A stretch of DNA of 46,590 nucleotides, from assembly GCF_024609765.1 (NCBI RefSeq), contig NZ_JANFDG010000036.1, forward strand, positions 1 through 46,590. The letters run 5' to 3'. Positions within the stretch are counted from its first letter, which is position 1. Each line of letters starts with the position of its first letter. The notes under the pieces were generated by a model, which was not told the DNA's origin, searched no databases, and saw nothing but the letters and a program-made list of their open reading frames with translations. Positions 17,244-25,199 of this stretch are shown piece after piece. The position numbers and the translations under genes were made by a program. This DNA is from Shinella pollutisoli. GTDB taxonomy: Bacteria > Pseudomonadota > Alphaproteobacteria > Rhizobiales > Rhizobiaceae.

Positions 17244-17403
17244 ACTGACCTTCGGGCGGATTTTTTTGACCGGCGCAGCAGACGGTCGTGCCCGCAGGCG
17301 CATATCCTGCCGCAAGGCCGTATCCAGCCGGCCATCCCGGACGCGCTCCGCTCCCCTCGAGCGTGTCGCCCTGCCACAGGGTGGAGCCATACTTGTCCCA
17401 GCC
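17244..17403 (+). repeat. Leader repeat copy B
   Basis: Related copy of 15326-15494, in direct orientation 1.9 kb downstream and 480 bases before the winged-helix replication-like gene. The best-conserved stretches are CCGGCGCAGCA, CGGTCGTGCC, GCAAGGCCGTA and CAGGGTGGAGCC. Differences are scattered substitutions and small indels, so the duplication is not recent. Confidence 0.7.
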
Positions 17404-17677
17404 GGACCTTCGTCACAGCGGATGCCGGCATCTTGTTCATAGCCCCGGCATCTACCTCGGGGCATCGTTCTTCCATCGGCTTCCGGTTTTCGCCGGAACG
17501 CCGCCGTCTGTTGTCGTGCCTGCGGTAACGCGAGCGCGCTCACGGCACGGCGGCGGCATCGCCATTCTCGTCCCTGCGGCAGCGGCTGTCACGCCGCACG
17601 CACCCTGTTCATCGGCTTGGAAAAGCTCGCCCGCTCCATTGCGGGACGCAAGTTCGCTGAAACAGCGGTGAGCGTAT

Positions 17678-17714
17678 GGAAAACCTCTCCTCGTGCCGAC
17701 GAGGGGAGGTTTCC
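17678..17714 (+). other. Long, nearly perfect hairpin upstream of the replication-like gene
   Basis: Left arm 17678-17694 and right arm 17699-17714 pair over about 16 base pairs with one bulged A, one G-T pair and a GCCG loop. No T-run follows, so it is not a standard terminator. It lies 168 bases before the start of the replication-like protein. A possible replication or transfer structure, or an mRNA leader fold. Confidence 0.5.
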
Positions 17715-17881
17715 GGTCAGTCGACAACGCAGGCTTTCGGGTAGCTCGATTTCACTTCCGAAACAGCTGAGCGTTCACGAGCCTGCAAGAGCTGCCTCTT
17801 GTGGGACGGGCGAAGCGCTGTCTCGACCATGCCTCGCCCACTGCCCGGCCGCGCCCACCCTAACGGGAAGGGTGGAACCCC

Positions 17882-18613
17882 ATGTTCGAACAGATCGGGA
17901 CGGTGCTCGGAAGAGTGCTGGACGGGCAACGCTCGCGCGTGCCCGTCAGAGGAAACAGTTACCAGCGCGGCTATTGCGAAGCCACGTTCTGGAGACGGAC
18001 GAACTGGCAGGAGGTCCAGCGCATCCTGCTTGCGGCAAAGCGCTACGAGCGGATCGAGCGGCGGCCGGGTCGGCGCAACGGGCCGCTCGGTTCTGTTGCG
18101 ATCGAGGTTCTGGAATATCTCGTCAATGTCGTGGATTACAAAACCGGCCGTCTGGAGCCGTCGATTGATACGATGATGCGCCGGCTAAAGAGATCGCGCG
18201 ACGCCATCGTGCGGGCGCTTGCGAACCTGCGCCGGCATGGCTTCCTCGCCTGGATCAGGCGCTACGAGCCGACGGGCAACAAGGGACACGGCCCGCAGGT
18301 CCGGCAGGTGAGCAATGCTTATCGTCTGCTCCTCCCGGAGCGCGCCAGACGGCATCTTGAGCACTTCGGCGTCTCTTCGCCAATTCCCGAAGACTGCGAA
18401 CACACCCATGAGGTTCGCACGGCCGAGCTGGAGCGGTACCGGAAATCGCTCCCATGCGAAGAACGGGCCTCGTTTGGGATCGAGGACGATCGTTTGGCAC
18501 GGGCGCTTGCGCGGCTTAGCAGGGGAATCGATCGGAAGAAACGGAACGACCAGCGCGAGTCCGCCGGGCGGGATGAATCCCGAACTGATTCTATAAAACC
18601 TGCACCGGATTAG
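17882..18613 (+). CDS. Winged-helix replication-initiator-like protein
   Basis: A 243-residue, strongly basic protein with a central winged helix at roughly residues 68-145 (GSVAIEVLEYLVNVVDY, IDTMMRRLKRSRDAIVRALANLRRHGFL, then a wing with KGHGPQVRQVSNAYRLLLP). This resembles the HTH_36-type domain of plasmid and phage replication proteins (RepA/replisome organiser). The start has GGAAGGGTGG upstream. It lies between the broken and the intact integrase; iteron-like repeats follow its stop within 210 bases. Replication initiation of the excised element is the most plausible role, but a transcriptional regulator cannot be excluded. Confidence 0.55.
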   Translation: MFEQIGTVLGRVLDGQRSRVPVRGNSYQRGYCEATFWRRTNWQEVQRILLAAKRYERIERRPGRRNGPLGSVAIEVLEYLVNVVDYKTGRLEPSIDTMMRRLKRSRDAIVRALANLRRHGFLAWIRRYEPTGNKGHGPQVRQVSNAYRLLLPERARRHLEHFGVSSPIPEDCEHTHEVRTAELERYRKSLPCEERASFGIEDDRLARALARLSRGIDRKKRNDQRESAGRDESRTDSIKPAPD

Positions 18614-18770
18614 CCGGCAAACGCTGCCCCAGCCTCAAGCGCGGCCGGAAGTGGCTCCGGTTCGTGCAAGAGACAGCCATCGCAGTATCCATCCAATCTG
18701 AAACTGCAGCGTTTACGCCTGTGGTAGCCGGCAAAAGATGTTGCTGGACTGGGCCATGGTGAGAAACGGC

Positions 18771-18857
18771 AAGGAATGGGTTTAAAGGGATGGCTCAAGG
18801 GAATGGGGTGTAAGGGAAATGGCCCTATCTCGAAAAGGCGGGCAAAAGGCAAAAGGA
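18771..18857. repeat. Iteron-like short direct repeats
   Basis: Four imperfect copies of AAGGNATGG-type words at 18771, 18785, 18797 and 18812 (12-15 bases apart: AAGGAATGG, AAGGGATGG, AAGGGAATGG, AAGGGAAATGG) are followed by three AAAAGGC/A words at 18833, 18844 and 18851. AGGCGG and CCGCCT flank the last group and could pair. The array sits between the convergent rep-like and integrase genes, where a replication origin or integrase arm sites could lie. Confidence 0.4.
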
Positions 18858-18897
18858 ACCGCCTCTGGAATGCTCCTCCTGTGAAGGATCATTGGAG

Positions 18898-20157
18898 CTA
18901 TCGCCGCTTCGTTCTTCGCTTGTCTTCAAGAGGGATGTTTTTTGCGCCCTCCCGAAGCTGATCGAGATAGTCCGCCCACCATTGCATCATTGCAACGCGC
19001 TCATCCCAATATTGTCCGCGCGCATATGCACGGCGAACGGCGCTTCCCTCCATGTGCGCGAGCTGGCGCTCGATAGCATCGACCGACCATTTGCCGCTTT
19101 CGTTTGCAAGGGTGGCAAATGCGGCGCGGAAACCATGGCTGGTCATCTGGTCCTGGCCGAAGCCCAGCCGACGCAGGGCAAGCGTTGTGGTGTTCTCCGA
19201 AATCGGGATTTTGGATGACGTGGTGGATGGGAAAATGAGCGAGGATTCGCCCCGATCTGTCAGCGGGTGCAATTCCTTGAGAATCGCGATCGCCTGATCT
19301 GGCAGGGGTGTAGCGTGTATCCGCCGCATTTTCATGCGCCCTGACGGAACGGTCCATGTCCTCTTCTCAAAATCGATCTCGTCCCACCGTGCCGCCCGGA
19401 CTTCGCCGGGCCGAAGGGCAAGAAGCGCCATAAGCTTCAGCGCGGCGATCGTGGTCGGCTGGCCGCTTTCCCACGAATAGATAGCGCGCATCAGTGTGCC
19501 GAGCGGTTCCGGCTTCACGATTGCGGCACGATGTTGAACATTAGGGGCCGTCAGCGCTCCTCTGAGATCAGCCGTCGCATCCCGTTCCGCCCAGCCGTTG
19601 GCGACGGCAAACCGCAGGACGCGGCCAATCGTCGAGCGCATGCGTCGGGCGGTTTCATGGTTGCCCTTGGCTTCGACAGGGCGAAGCACCGCCAAAACAT
19701 CCTTCGGTGCGATCTCGTGCACCGGCTTGTCCGCCAAGCCCTTCGCAAGGTCGATCAGCAGCCAGCGGGCCTTGCTCATCGTGATGGCCGCTCGCCCTTC
19801 CTTCTCCGCCTTGGTGAGATATTTTTCTGCGACAGCGGCAAAGGTGTTCTCCGCAGCCTCTTTGGCAGCCTTTACGGCGACCTTGCGCTCTTTCTTTTCC
19901 TCGCCCGGATCGATGCCGGCCTCAAGCAGCCCTTTCGCCCTGCGGCGTGCTTCCCGCGCGTCGGCAAGCAGCGTTGCCGGATATGAACCGAGAGCGAGCT
20001 GCTTCTGGCGACCTCCGAAACGATAAGCCAGCCGCCACAGCCGACTGCCGTTCGGATTTACGAGCAGGAACAGGCCGCCGCCGTCCGTCAGCTTGAATTG
20101 CTTGTCGCGCGGCTTGATGGATCGGATCGCCGTATCGCTGAGTCTGTCCGTCGTCAT
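18898..20157 (-). CDS. P4-type tyrosine-recombinase integrase (DUF4102 family)
   Basis: A 419-residue site-specific integrase. The N-terminal DUF4102 domain is typical of island integrases (LTDGGGLFLLVNPNGSRLWRL, ALGSYPATLLADARE). A core-binding region spans about 105-200, and the catalytic domain contains ALRPGEVRAARW (Arg), SHGFRAAFATLANE (His-Arg), LAHMEG and a tyrosine in YARGQYWDER. It appears intact. It is transcribed away from the tRNA-Leu, whose 3' end lies 163 bases upstream of the start, as usual for tRNA-integrating islands. It should catalyse integration and excision of the element occupying the left part of the window. Confidence 0.92.
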   Translation of the reverse strand: MTTDRLSDTAIRSIKPRDKQFKLTDGGGLFLLVNPNGSRLWRLAYRFGGRQKQLALGSYPATLLADAREARRRAKGLLEAGIDPGEEKKERKVAVKAAKEAAENTFAAVAEKYLTKAEKEGRAAITMSKARWLLIDLAKGLADKPVHEIAPKDVLAVLRPVEAKGNHETARRMRSTIGRVLRFAVANGWAERDATADLRGALTAPNVQHRAAIVKPEPLGTLMRAIYSWESGQPTTIAALKLMALLALRPGEVRAARWDEIDFEKRTWTVPSGRMKMRRIHATPLPDQAIAILKELHPLTDRGESSLIFPSTTSSKIPISENTTTLALRRLGFGQDQMTSHGFRAAFATLANESGKWSVDAIERQLAHMEGSAVRRAYARGQYWDERVAMMQWWADYLDQLREGAKNIPLEDKRRTKRR

Positions 20158-20238
20158 GTGCTGGTGCCTGTTGGTACCGTTATGCCGATGCCAACAATCA
20201 TACCAACAAATTTTGCAGATGCCAACGGACGCCAGAAA

Positions 20239-20304
20239 ACGTCCTTGGACGTATGCCGGTGAAATTCCTTGAGAATTTCGGATTTCTCAGACGTCCTTGG
20301 ACGT
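20239..20304. promoter_or_regulatory. Paired palindromic sites between integrase and tRNA (arm-type/operator sites)
   Basis: The 14-base word ACGTCCTTGGACGT occurs twice, at 20239-20252 and 20291-20304. Each is a palindrome (ACGTCC-TT-GGACGT) and the two are exactly 52 bases apart, close to five helical turns. Between them GAAATTC and GAATTTC (20261-20279) form another inverted repeat. This is the island-end region expected to bind the integrase, an excisionase or a repressor of the integrase promoter. Confidence 0.6.
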
Positions 20305-20319
20305 TGAAAAACTAGGAAA

Positions 20320-20404
20320 TGGTGCCCAGAAGAGGACTCGAACCTCCACGCCTCGCGGCACAGGTACCTGAAACCTGCGCGTCTACCAATTCCGCCATCT
20401 GGGC
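20320..20404 (-). tRNA. tRNA-Leu (anticodon CAG), integration site
   Basis: An 85-base leucine tRNA with encoded CCA. The acceptor stem GCCCAGA/TCTGGGC closes properly. The D-arm is GGCGGAATTGGTAGACGC. The anticodon stem-loop is CAGGT-TTCAGGT-ACCTG with CAG in the loop. A short variable arm follows, and the T-arm is GAGG-TTCGAGT-CCTC. The 3' end faces the integrase gene, so the island has integrated at the tRNA 3' end and left the gene whole. The duplicated 3' end expected at the far island border was not found in the window. Confidence 0.95.
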
Positions 20405-20414
20405 GACGGAGACG

Positions 20415-20443
20415 CATGTACGGGGAGTGCCTGCCGGTGTCAA
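20415..20443 (-). promoter_or_regulatory. Sigma-70 promoter of tRNA-Leu
   Basis: On the minus strand a perfect -35 TTGACA (20443-20438) is followed after 17 bases by TACATG as -10 (20420-20415), 10 bases before the tRNA 5' end. The -35 overlaps a small hairpin (TGCCTG/CAGGCA, 20427-20450). Confidence 0.6.
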
Positions 20444-20485
20444 CAGGCATTTTGAAGTTTCTGCAACGGTTTGCCGTTTCCCCGT

Positions 20486-21913
20486 TCAGCGGCCTTCGGT
20501 CCAGTCGCGGATGCGCGCGAGGCCGGCCGAAAGCAGGGCGACGGCGGCGGCCTCGTCCGCCGCCTCGACGTAGCAGCGCATTTCCGGCGCGTTGCCCGAA
20601 GGGCGGAAATGGATGACGGCGCCGTCCTCGAGCGTCACGCGCAGGCCGTCCACGTCGCTCGCCGCGGCCGGCACGCCGAGGGGCGCGAGGAAGGCGGCGA
20701 GCGGCCCCGCGCCGGAGCGCAGCTCCGCCATCAGCGCGGCGCTCGTCTCGACCGGAAAATTCTCCAGCCGGTCGCTCGCCGCCGCCGGCAGCGCGAAGCC
20801 CGCCGCGACCTCGGAGAGGGGTCGGCGCTGCGCCGCGCGCAGCGCCATGACGGCCAGCACCGGCAGCAGGCTGTCGCGGGTCGGCAGCGGCGCGAGCGCG
20901 CGGCCGTTGACGGCAAAGGGGGTCGCCGTCAGCGTGCCGCCGTTCGCCTCGAAGCCGGCGACGGCCGTCCCGCCGGCGGCGACGGCCTCGTCCATGGCGG
21001 CGATCACGAAGGGCGAGCCGACGCGCGTGCGCAGTACCCGGGCGCCGGAGGCCGCCTCGATGCCGGAATTGGAGGTGACCGGCGTCGCAATCGTCCGCGC
21101 ACCGAGGAAACGGCAGGCGACGAGGCCGAGGAGGTCGCCGCGCAGCGGCGTCCCGGTCTCGTCGGCGACGAGCGGCCGGTCGCCGTCGCCGTCGGCGGAG
21201 ACGAGTGCGTCGAGCCGGTGTTCCGCCGCCCAGCCGGCGAGCAGCGCGACGGTTGCGGCGGAGACGGCCTCGGTGTCGACCGGGATGAACTGTTCCGAGC
21301 GGCCGAGCACGACGACGTCCGCGCCGTAACCGGCGAGGACGGAGACGAAGAGGTCGCGCGCCACCGTCGAATGCTGGTAGACGCCGATCCTGAGGCCCGC
21401 GAGGCTTGCCGCCCGCAGCAGCGCCTCGTTGCGCCCGGCATAGAGCGCGAGGGCCTCGGCGCCGCGGTCCTCGGCCGCAGCCCGCGCCGCCTCGGGCATG
21501 CCGCCCGCGCGGATCGCCGCCGCGGCGGCGGTGATCGCCGCCTCGTCCGCCTTGTCGATCTCGCCGTCCGGCCGGTAGAACTTGATGCCGTTGCGGTCGG
21601 CGGGGATGTGCGAGCCGGTGACCATCAGGCTCGCATGGCCGCGGGCAAGGCCGTAGAGGGCGAGCGCCGGCGTCGGCAGCGCGCCGCAGTCGAGGGGGAC
21701 GAGGCCTTCATCGCCCAAGGCGGCGAGGGCGATCGCCGCGATCGCCGGGCTCGAGGCGCGGAAATCGCGGCCGACCAGCACCTTGTCGCCCGGCCGCGCC
21801 CGGCCCGTGGCGAGGAGGTGGCGGGCGAAGGCGCGCGCGTAGAGGGCCGTCGCCGGTCCTTCGAGATCGACGGCGAGGCCGCGCAGGCCGCTGGTGCCGA
21901 ACTTGAGGCTCAT
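20486..21913 (-). CDS. Phosphohexomutase (phosphomannomutase/phosphoglucomutase family)
   Basis: A 475-residue alpha-D-phosphohexomutase. It contains KFGTSGLRGL at the N-terminus, the catalytic phosphoserine loop TGSHIPADRNGIK, the metal-binding DGDGDRP, a sugar-binding loop GFEANGG in place of the more usual GEMSG-like motif, and the phosphate-binding RPSGNAPEMR near the end. It interconverts hexose 6- and 1-phosphates for sugar nucleotides. Two nearby ATGs exist; GGAGG abuts the first, so the second (21913) is used. It is the first core gene beyond the tRNA and is transcribed toward it. Substrate preference is not certain. Confidence 0.85.
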   Translation of the reverse strand: MSLKFGTSGLRGLAVDLEGPATALYARAFARHLLATGRARPGDKVLVGRDFRASSPAIAAIALAALGDEGLVPLDCGALPTPALALYGLARGHASLMVTGSHIPADRNGIKFYRPDGEIDKADEAAITAAAAAIRAGGMPEAARAAAEDRGAEALALYAGRNEALLRAASLAGLRIGVYQHSTVARDLFVSVLAGYGADVVVLGRSEQFIPVDTEAVSAATVALLAGWAAEHRLDALVSADGDGDRPLVADETGTPLRGDLLGLVACRFLGARTIATPVTSNSGIEAASGARVLRTRVGSPFVIAAMDEAVAAGGTAVAGFEANGGTLTATPFAVNGRALAPLPTRDSLLPVLAVMALRAAQRRPLSEVAAGFALPAAASDRLENFPVETSAALMAELRSGAGPLAAFLAPLGVPAAASDVDGLRVTLEDGAVIHFRPSGNAPEMRCYVEAADEAAAVALLSAGLARIRDWTEGR

Positions 21914-22036
21914 CCGCATCCTCCGGGCTTGCCCCGCGCGCGGCGGGGGAGATCATGAATAAAACAAAATGCCTGTACGTAATGCAAACCAGGGACGCAA
22001 CGGGGAGATGAACCCGCAGCAACAGTGAGGATCACC

Positions 22037-22414
22037 ATGTCCAGGATTCGAAATGTCGTTTTCGGCTGTGCAATGACCATTGCCTCCGCAATTGCGCCCA
22101 TGGGTGCGGCAGGCGCCGTTCCGCTCGCGGTTCCGGACCTGAAGGTCGATACGAAGAGCGACGTGACCAAGGCGCAGAGCTTCTGCTTCGGTTACGGCTG
22201 CGACTGGGAACGGCCGCGCTACTACCGCCCGCGCCACTATTACGGCCATCGCCGCTACTACCGCCCGCGCTACGAGCGGCCGCGCTACTACGGCGGCGGG
22301 CGCAACGCCCATGTGCGCTGGTGCCTGAACCGCTACCGCACCTACGATCCCTACACCAACCGCTACCATGCCGGCGGCGGGGTCTACCGCATCTGCTACT
22401 CGCCCTATCGCTGA
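22037..22414 (+). CDS. BA14K-family small secreted protein
   Basis: A 125-residue protein with a signal peptide (ending near GAAGA), then a Tyr/Arg-rich stretch (repeated RPRYY/RPRHYY) and a C-terminal BA14K-like domain with HVRWCLNRYRTYDPYTNRY and a closing ICYSPYR. BA14K is named after a Brucella abortus immunoreactive protein with lectin-like properties. ATG 22037 follows GAGG; GTG 22025 is less likely. Probably periplasmic or outer-surface. Confidence 0.85.
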   Translation: MSRIRNVVFGCAMTIASAIAPMGAAGAVPLAVPDLKVDTKSDVTKAQSFCFGYGCDWERPRYYRPRHYYGHRRYYRPRYERPRYYGGGRNAHVRWCLNRYRTYDPYTNRYHAGGGVYRICYSPYR

Positions 22415-22436
22415 GTCGGGCAGGACGGCAAGACGG

Positions 22437-22462
22437 AACGGCGGGCCATCGGCCCGCCGTTT
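22437..22462. terminator. Bidirectional terminator between BA14K and SelW genes
   Basis: AACGGCGGGCC (22437-22447) and GGCCCGCCGTT (22451-22461) are perfect 11-base arms around ATC, ending in TTT on the plus strand and AA on the other. It lies exactly between two convergent genes. Confidence 0.7.
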
Positions 22463-22466
22463 CGCT

Positions 22467-22766
22467 TCAGGGGGCCTCGCCGCCCGCCCGGTCGGTGTGG
22501 CCGAGGTCGCGGCCGGGCTCGATGACGTCGCGCACGCGCTGCTTCACTTCCTTCGGGCCGGGGAAGCCGCCGTCGCGCTTGCGCTCCCAGACGAGCACGT
22601 CGCCGACGCGGATCTCGAAATTGCCGCCGGTGCCGGGAACGAGCGCCACCTCGCCGAGCGTGTCGGAGAAGGTCGAAAGCAGTTCCTGCGCCATCCAGCC
22701 GGCGCGCAGCAGCCAGTTGCATTGCGTGCAGTAGAGGATCGAGACGCGCGGCTTTTCTGTCGTCAT
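22467..22766 (-). CDS. SelT/SelW/SelH-family (Rdx) protein
   Basis: A 99-residue protein with the thioredoxin-like Rdx signature: CTQC (CxxC) near residue 13, a G-T-G-G-NFEI turn in the middle and FPGPKEVKQRVRD near the C-terminus. Members are small redox proteins; this one uses cysteine instead of selenocysteine. The start has only a weak ribosome-binding site. Exact function in bacteria is not known. Confidence 0.85.
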   Translation of the reverse strand: MTTEKPRVSILYCTQCNWLLRAGWMAQELLSTFSDTLGEVALVPGTGGNFEIRVGDVLVWERKRDGGFPGPKEVKQRVRDVIEPGRDLGHTDRAGGEAP

Positions 22767-22862
22767 GGGCTTCGTTCCGGTGTCGTCGGGACCCTTATCC
22801 TACAGCAAGCGCCCGCGTTTGAAACCGTCGCACCGGCCGCGACGGCCGCTCACGATAATGTC

Positions 22863-22880
22863 AACTTGTCCGGTCAAGTT
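22863..22880. promoter_or_regulatory. Inverted-repeat operator candidate upstream of doxX
   Basis: AACTTG (22863-22868) and CAAGTT (22875-22880) are perfect arms around TCCGGT, itself nearly symmetric. It lies in the 192-base gap between the divergent SelW and DoxX genes. Its 18-base symmetry suits a dimeric repressor, but no regulator gene is adjacent. Confidence 0.4.
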
Positions 22881-22958
22881 TTTACCGGCCCCATCTTGCG
22901 TGCGGCCCGGTCCTGTAAAATACGATGCTGCATCGCAATATGCTCAAGGACTGAAATC

Positions 22959-23408
22959 ATGACCGACCTTGCTTCCGGCCGCTCCCGCCTCATCGTGCCC
23001 CGCCTCGGCGGCCTCTACGACAGGCTCGGCGAGAGCGCCGAGACGCTGCTGCGCGTGGTCGCCGGCCTGCTGCTCGTGACCCACGGCTACGGCAAGATCC
23101 TCAACCCGTTCGGCGCCAGCGGCATGGTGGAAAGCCTCGGCTTCTATCCCGGCGCGTTCTGGTCGCCGCTGCTCGCCGTCACGGAGTTCTTCGGCGGCAT
23201 CCTGATCGCCATCGGCCTCCTCACCCGTCCCGCCGCCTTCGCGGCGACGATCGTGCTGCTCGTCACCGTCTATTTCCACTGGATCGTCCAGGACCAGGGC
23301 CTCGGCGGCGCGGAGAAGTCGATCCTGTGGGCGGCGATCACCTTCTATTTCGTCATCCGCGGCGCCAACAGCCAGTCGGTCGACGCCAGGCTCGGCCGCC
23401 AGTTCTAG
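22959..23408 (+). CDS. DoxX-family membrane protein
   Basis: A 149-residue integral membrane protein with about four hydrophobic segments. It shows the DoxX pattern: TLLRVVAGLLLVTHGYGKI with the family's H-G-x-x-K element, then FFGGILIAIGLLTRPAAFAA. Start chosen at ATG 22959 after AAGGA; a longer in-frame extension lies in non-coding sequence. DoxX proteins are linked to redox and sulfur metabolism in some bacteria, but the role here is open. Confidence 0.85.
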   Translation: MTDLASGRSRLIVPRLGGLYDRLGESAETLLRVVAGLLLVTHGYGKILNPFGASGMVESLGFYPGAFWSPLLAVTEFFGGILIAIGLLTRPAAFAATIVLLVTVYFHWIVQDQGLGGAEKSILWAAITFYFVIRGANSQSVDARLGRQF

Positions 23409-23466
23409 CCGGTCCGATGCCTTCCCGTAATTCCGGACGCAAAACCGCTTCGCACTTGTGCTGGAA

Positions 23467-24513
23467 TTACTCCACGACATCCCAGTGGAGCGGGAACATC
23501 GGGTCGAACACCGTCACCGTTCCCGCGCCCGTCTCCCGCTTCGCCGGGAAGGCGACCGGTTCCGCGCGGCGCACCAGGCGGATCGTCTCCGCGTTGACCG
23601 GCAGGCCGTACCAGGCCGGGCCGTTCAGCGAGGCGAAGGCCTCCAGCCGGTCGAGCGCGCCCTCCTGCTCGAAGACATGGGCGAGGCAGCTCATCGTGTT
23701 GATCGAGGTGTAGATGCCGGCGCAGCCGCAGGCGCATTCCTTCATCGGGTCGACATGCGGGGCCGAATCCGTGCCGAGGAAGAAGCGGGCGTCGCCGGAG
23801 GTCGCCGCGGCCCGCAGCGCCAGGCGGTGCTCCTCGCGCTTGGCGACCGGCAGGCAGTAGTAGTGCGGGCGGATGCCGCCGACGAGGATGGCGTTGCGGT
23901 TGATGATCAGGTGGTGCGTGGTGATGGTGCCGGCGAGGTTCTCCTTCGCCGCCCTGATGTAGTCGATGCCGTTCCTCGTCGTCACGTGCTCCATGGTGAC
24001 GCGCAGCTCCGGAAGGCGGGCGCGCAGCGGCTCGAGCACGGTGTCGATGAAGACGGCCTCGCGGTCGAAGATGTCGACCTCGGGCGTCGTCACCTCGCCG
24101 TGCACGCAGAGCGTCAGCCCGATCTCCGCCATGCGCTCCAGCACCGGCATCGCCTTCGCCATGTCGCGCACGCCGCCGTGGGAATTGGTCGTCGCCCCCG
24201 CCGGATAGAGCTTCACGGCGCGGATGAGGCCGCTTTCGTAGCCCGCCTGCACGTCGTCGGGGTCGGTGTGCTCGGTGAGGTAGAGCGTCATCAGCGGCTC
24301 GAAGCGGTCGCCCTCGGGAAGGGCCGCGAGGATGCGGTCGCGATAGGCGGCGGCCTCCGCCGTGGTGACGACCGGCGGCACGAGGTTCGGCATGACGATG
24401 GCGCGGGCGAAATGGCGGCTCGTGTCGGCGATCACGCCCTCCAGCATCGCCCCGTCGCGCAGGTGCAGGTGCCAGTCGTCCGGGCGGCGGATCGTCAGTT
24501 CGGTGGTGCTCAT
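23467..24513 (-). CDS. pyrC: Dihydroorotase (PyrC, E. coli type)
   Basis: A 348-residue zinc amidohydrolase that cyclises carbamoyl-aspartate to dihydroorotate in pyrimidine synthesis. Metal ligands are visible: DDWHLHLRD near the N-terminus, the carboxylated lysine in [25 protein letters not shown] and the aspartate in FLGTDSAPH. Length and motif order match class II PyrC. It lies 56 bases downstream of frcK on the same strand and might be partly co-transcribed with the fructose operon, but the pathways are unrelated. Confidence 0.95.
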   Translation of the reverse strand: MSTTELTIRRPDDWHLHLRDGAMLEGVIADTSRHFARAIVMPNLVPPVVTTAEAAAYRDRILAALPEGDRFEPLMTLYLTEHTDPDDVQAGYESGLIRAVKLYPAGATTNSHGGVRDMAKAMPVLERMAEIGLTLCVHGEVTTPEVDIFDREAVFIDTVLEPLRARLPELRVTMEHVTTRNGIDYIRAAKENLAGTITTHHLIINRNAILVGGIRPHYYCLPVAKREEHRLALRAAATSGDARFFLGTDSAPHVDPMKECACGCAGIYTSINTMSCLAHVFEQEGALDRLEAFASLNGPAWYGLPVNAETIRLVRRAEPVAFPAKRETGAGTVTVFDPMFPLHWDVVE

Positions 24514-24569
24514 GAGGTCGTCTCCCGCTTCGTCGCGGACGCGATACCATCCGCGGCCGGCAAGGACAA

Positions 24570-25199
24570 TCAGAAGCTCTCGATGCGGAGATCCGCGGCG
24601 CGCGTGTTCTCGACGATGCGCCGGCCGTTCGGCAGGTCGTTGCCGTGGAGCTTCCAGCGGATCTCCTCCTCGGAAAGCCCGTAGAAGACCCAGCGCCGGC
24701 GCAGCCGCTCCTCCAGGACGTCATAGGACGGACCGACGAAGATGGTGAAGTCGAAGCGGCCGGCAAGCCGGTCCCAAGGGGCCTCGTCGAGCAGCAGGTA
24801 GTTGCCCTCGGCGAGGATGAAGCGGGTATCAGGCGGTACGGCGCGGGCGGCGGCGATGGCGATCTCGCGCGAACGGTCGAAGACGGGCACCAGCACCTCC
24901 TCCTTGCCGGCCCGGATCGCCTCGACCACGTCGATGAAGCCGCGGGCGTCGAAGGTTTCCGGGGCGCCCTTGCGGGGAAGCAGGCCGCGCGCTTCGAGGA
25001 TGCCGTTGTCCATGTGGAAGCCGTCCATCGGCAGCACCTCGGCGCTCTCGCCGCGGGCGAGAAGCGCGTCGCGCAGCGCGTCGGCGAGCGTCGACTTGCC
25101 CGCGCCCGGCGGGCCGGCGATGGCGACGAGGAAGCGGCGCGCATCGCCGGCCCGCCGCAGGGTCTCCCCGACGATGGCGTCGAGCGCCGTGGCCGTCAT
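24570..25199 (-). CDS. frcK: FrcK, kinase-like protein of the fructose transport operon
   Basis: A 209-residue P-loop kinase of the uridine-kinase/pantothenate-kinase-like family: GPPGAGKST Walker A near residue 30, DGFHMDN, and [12 protein letters not shown] downstream. In Sinorhizobium meliloti the frcBCA genes are followed by frcK, a kinase-like gene whose loss impairs fructose transport mildly. The ATG overlaps the frcA stop by four bases. A much longer frame exists upstream but lies within frcA. Phosphorylation of fructose or a nucleoside is plausible; the substrate is unproven. Confidence 0.85.
   Translation of the reverse strand: MTATALDAIVGETLRRAGDARRFLVAIAGPPGAGKSTLADALRDALLARGESAEVLPMDGFHMDNGILEARGLLPRKGAPETFDARGFIDVVEAIRAGKEEVLVPVFDRSREIAIAAARAVPPDTRFILAEGNYLLLDEAPWDRLAGRFDFTIFVGPSYDVLEERLRRRWVFYGLSEEEIRWKLHGNDLPNGRRIVENTRAADLRIESF

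Larger units (their letters stand above)
16981..17881 (+). other. Long non-coding leader region before the replication-like gene
   Basis: About 900 bases without a supported gene. It contains leader repeat B (17244-17403), CTGCGG words similar to those of the first leader (17520, 17574), and a strong hairpin at 17678-17714. The open frames here are low-complexity and lack ribosome-binding sites. A T-run at 17261-17267 is not preceded by a good stem. Confidence 0.5.

Noticed and set aside
20471-21958. A 495-codon plus-strand open frame
   Set aside because: It is antisense to the phosphohexomutase and consists of Arg/Asp/Glu-rich shadow sequence.
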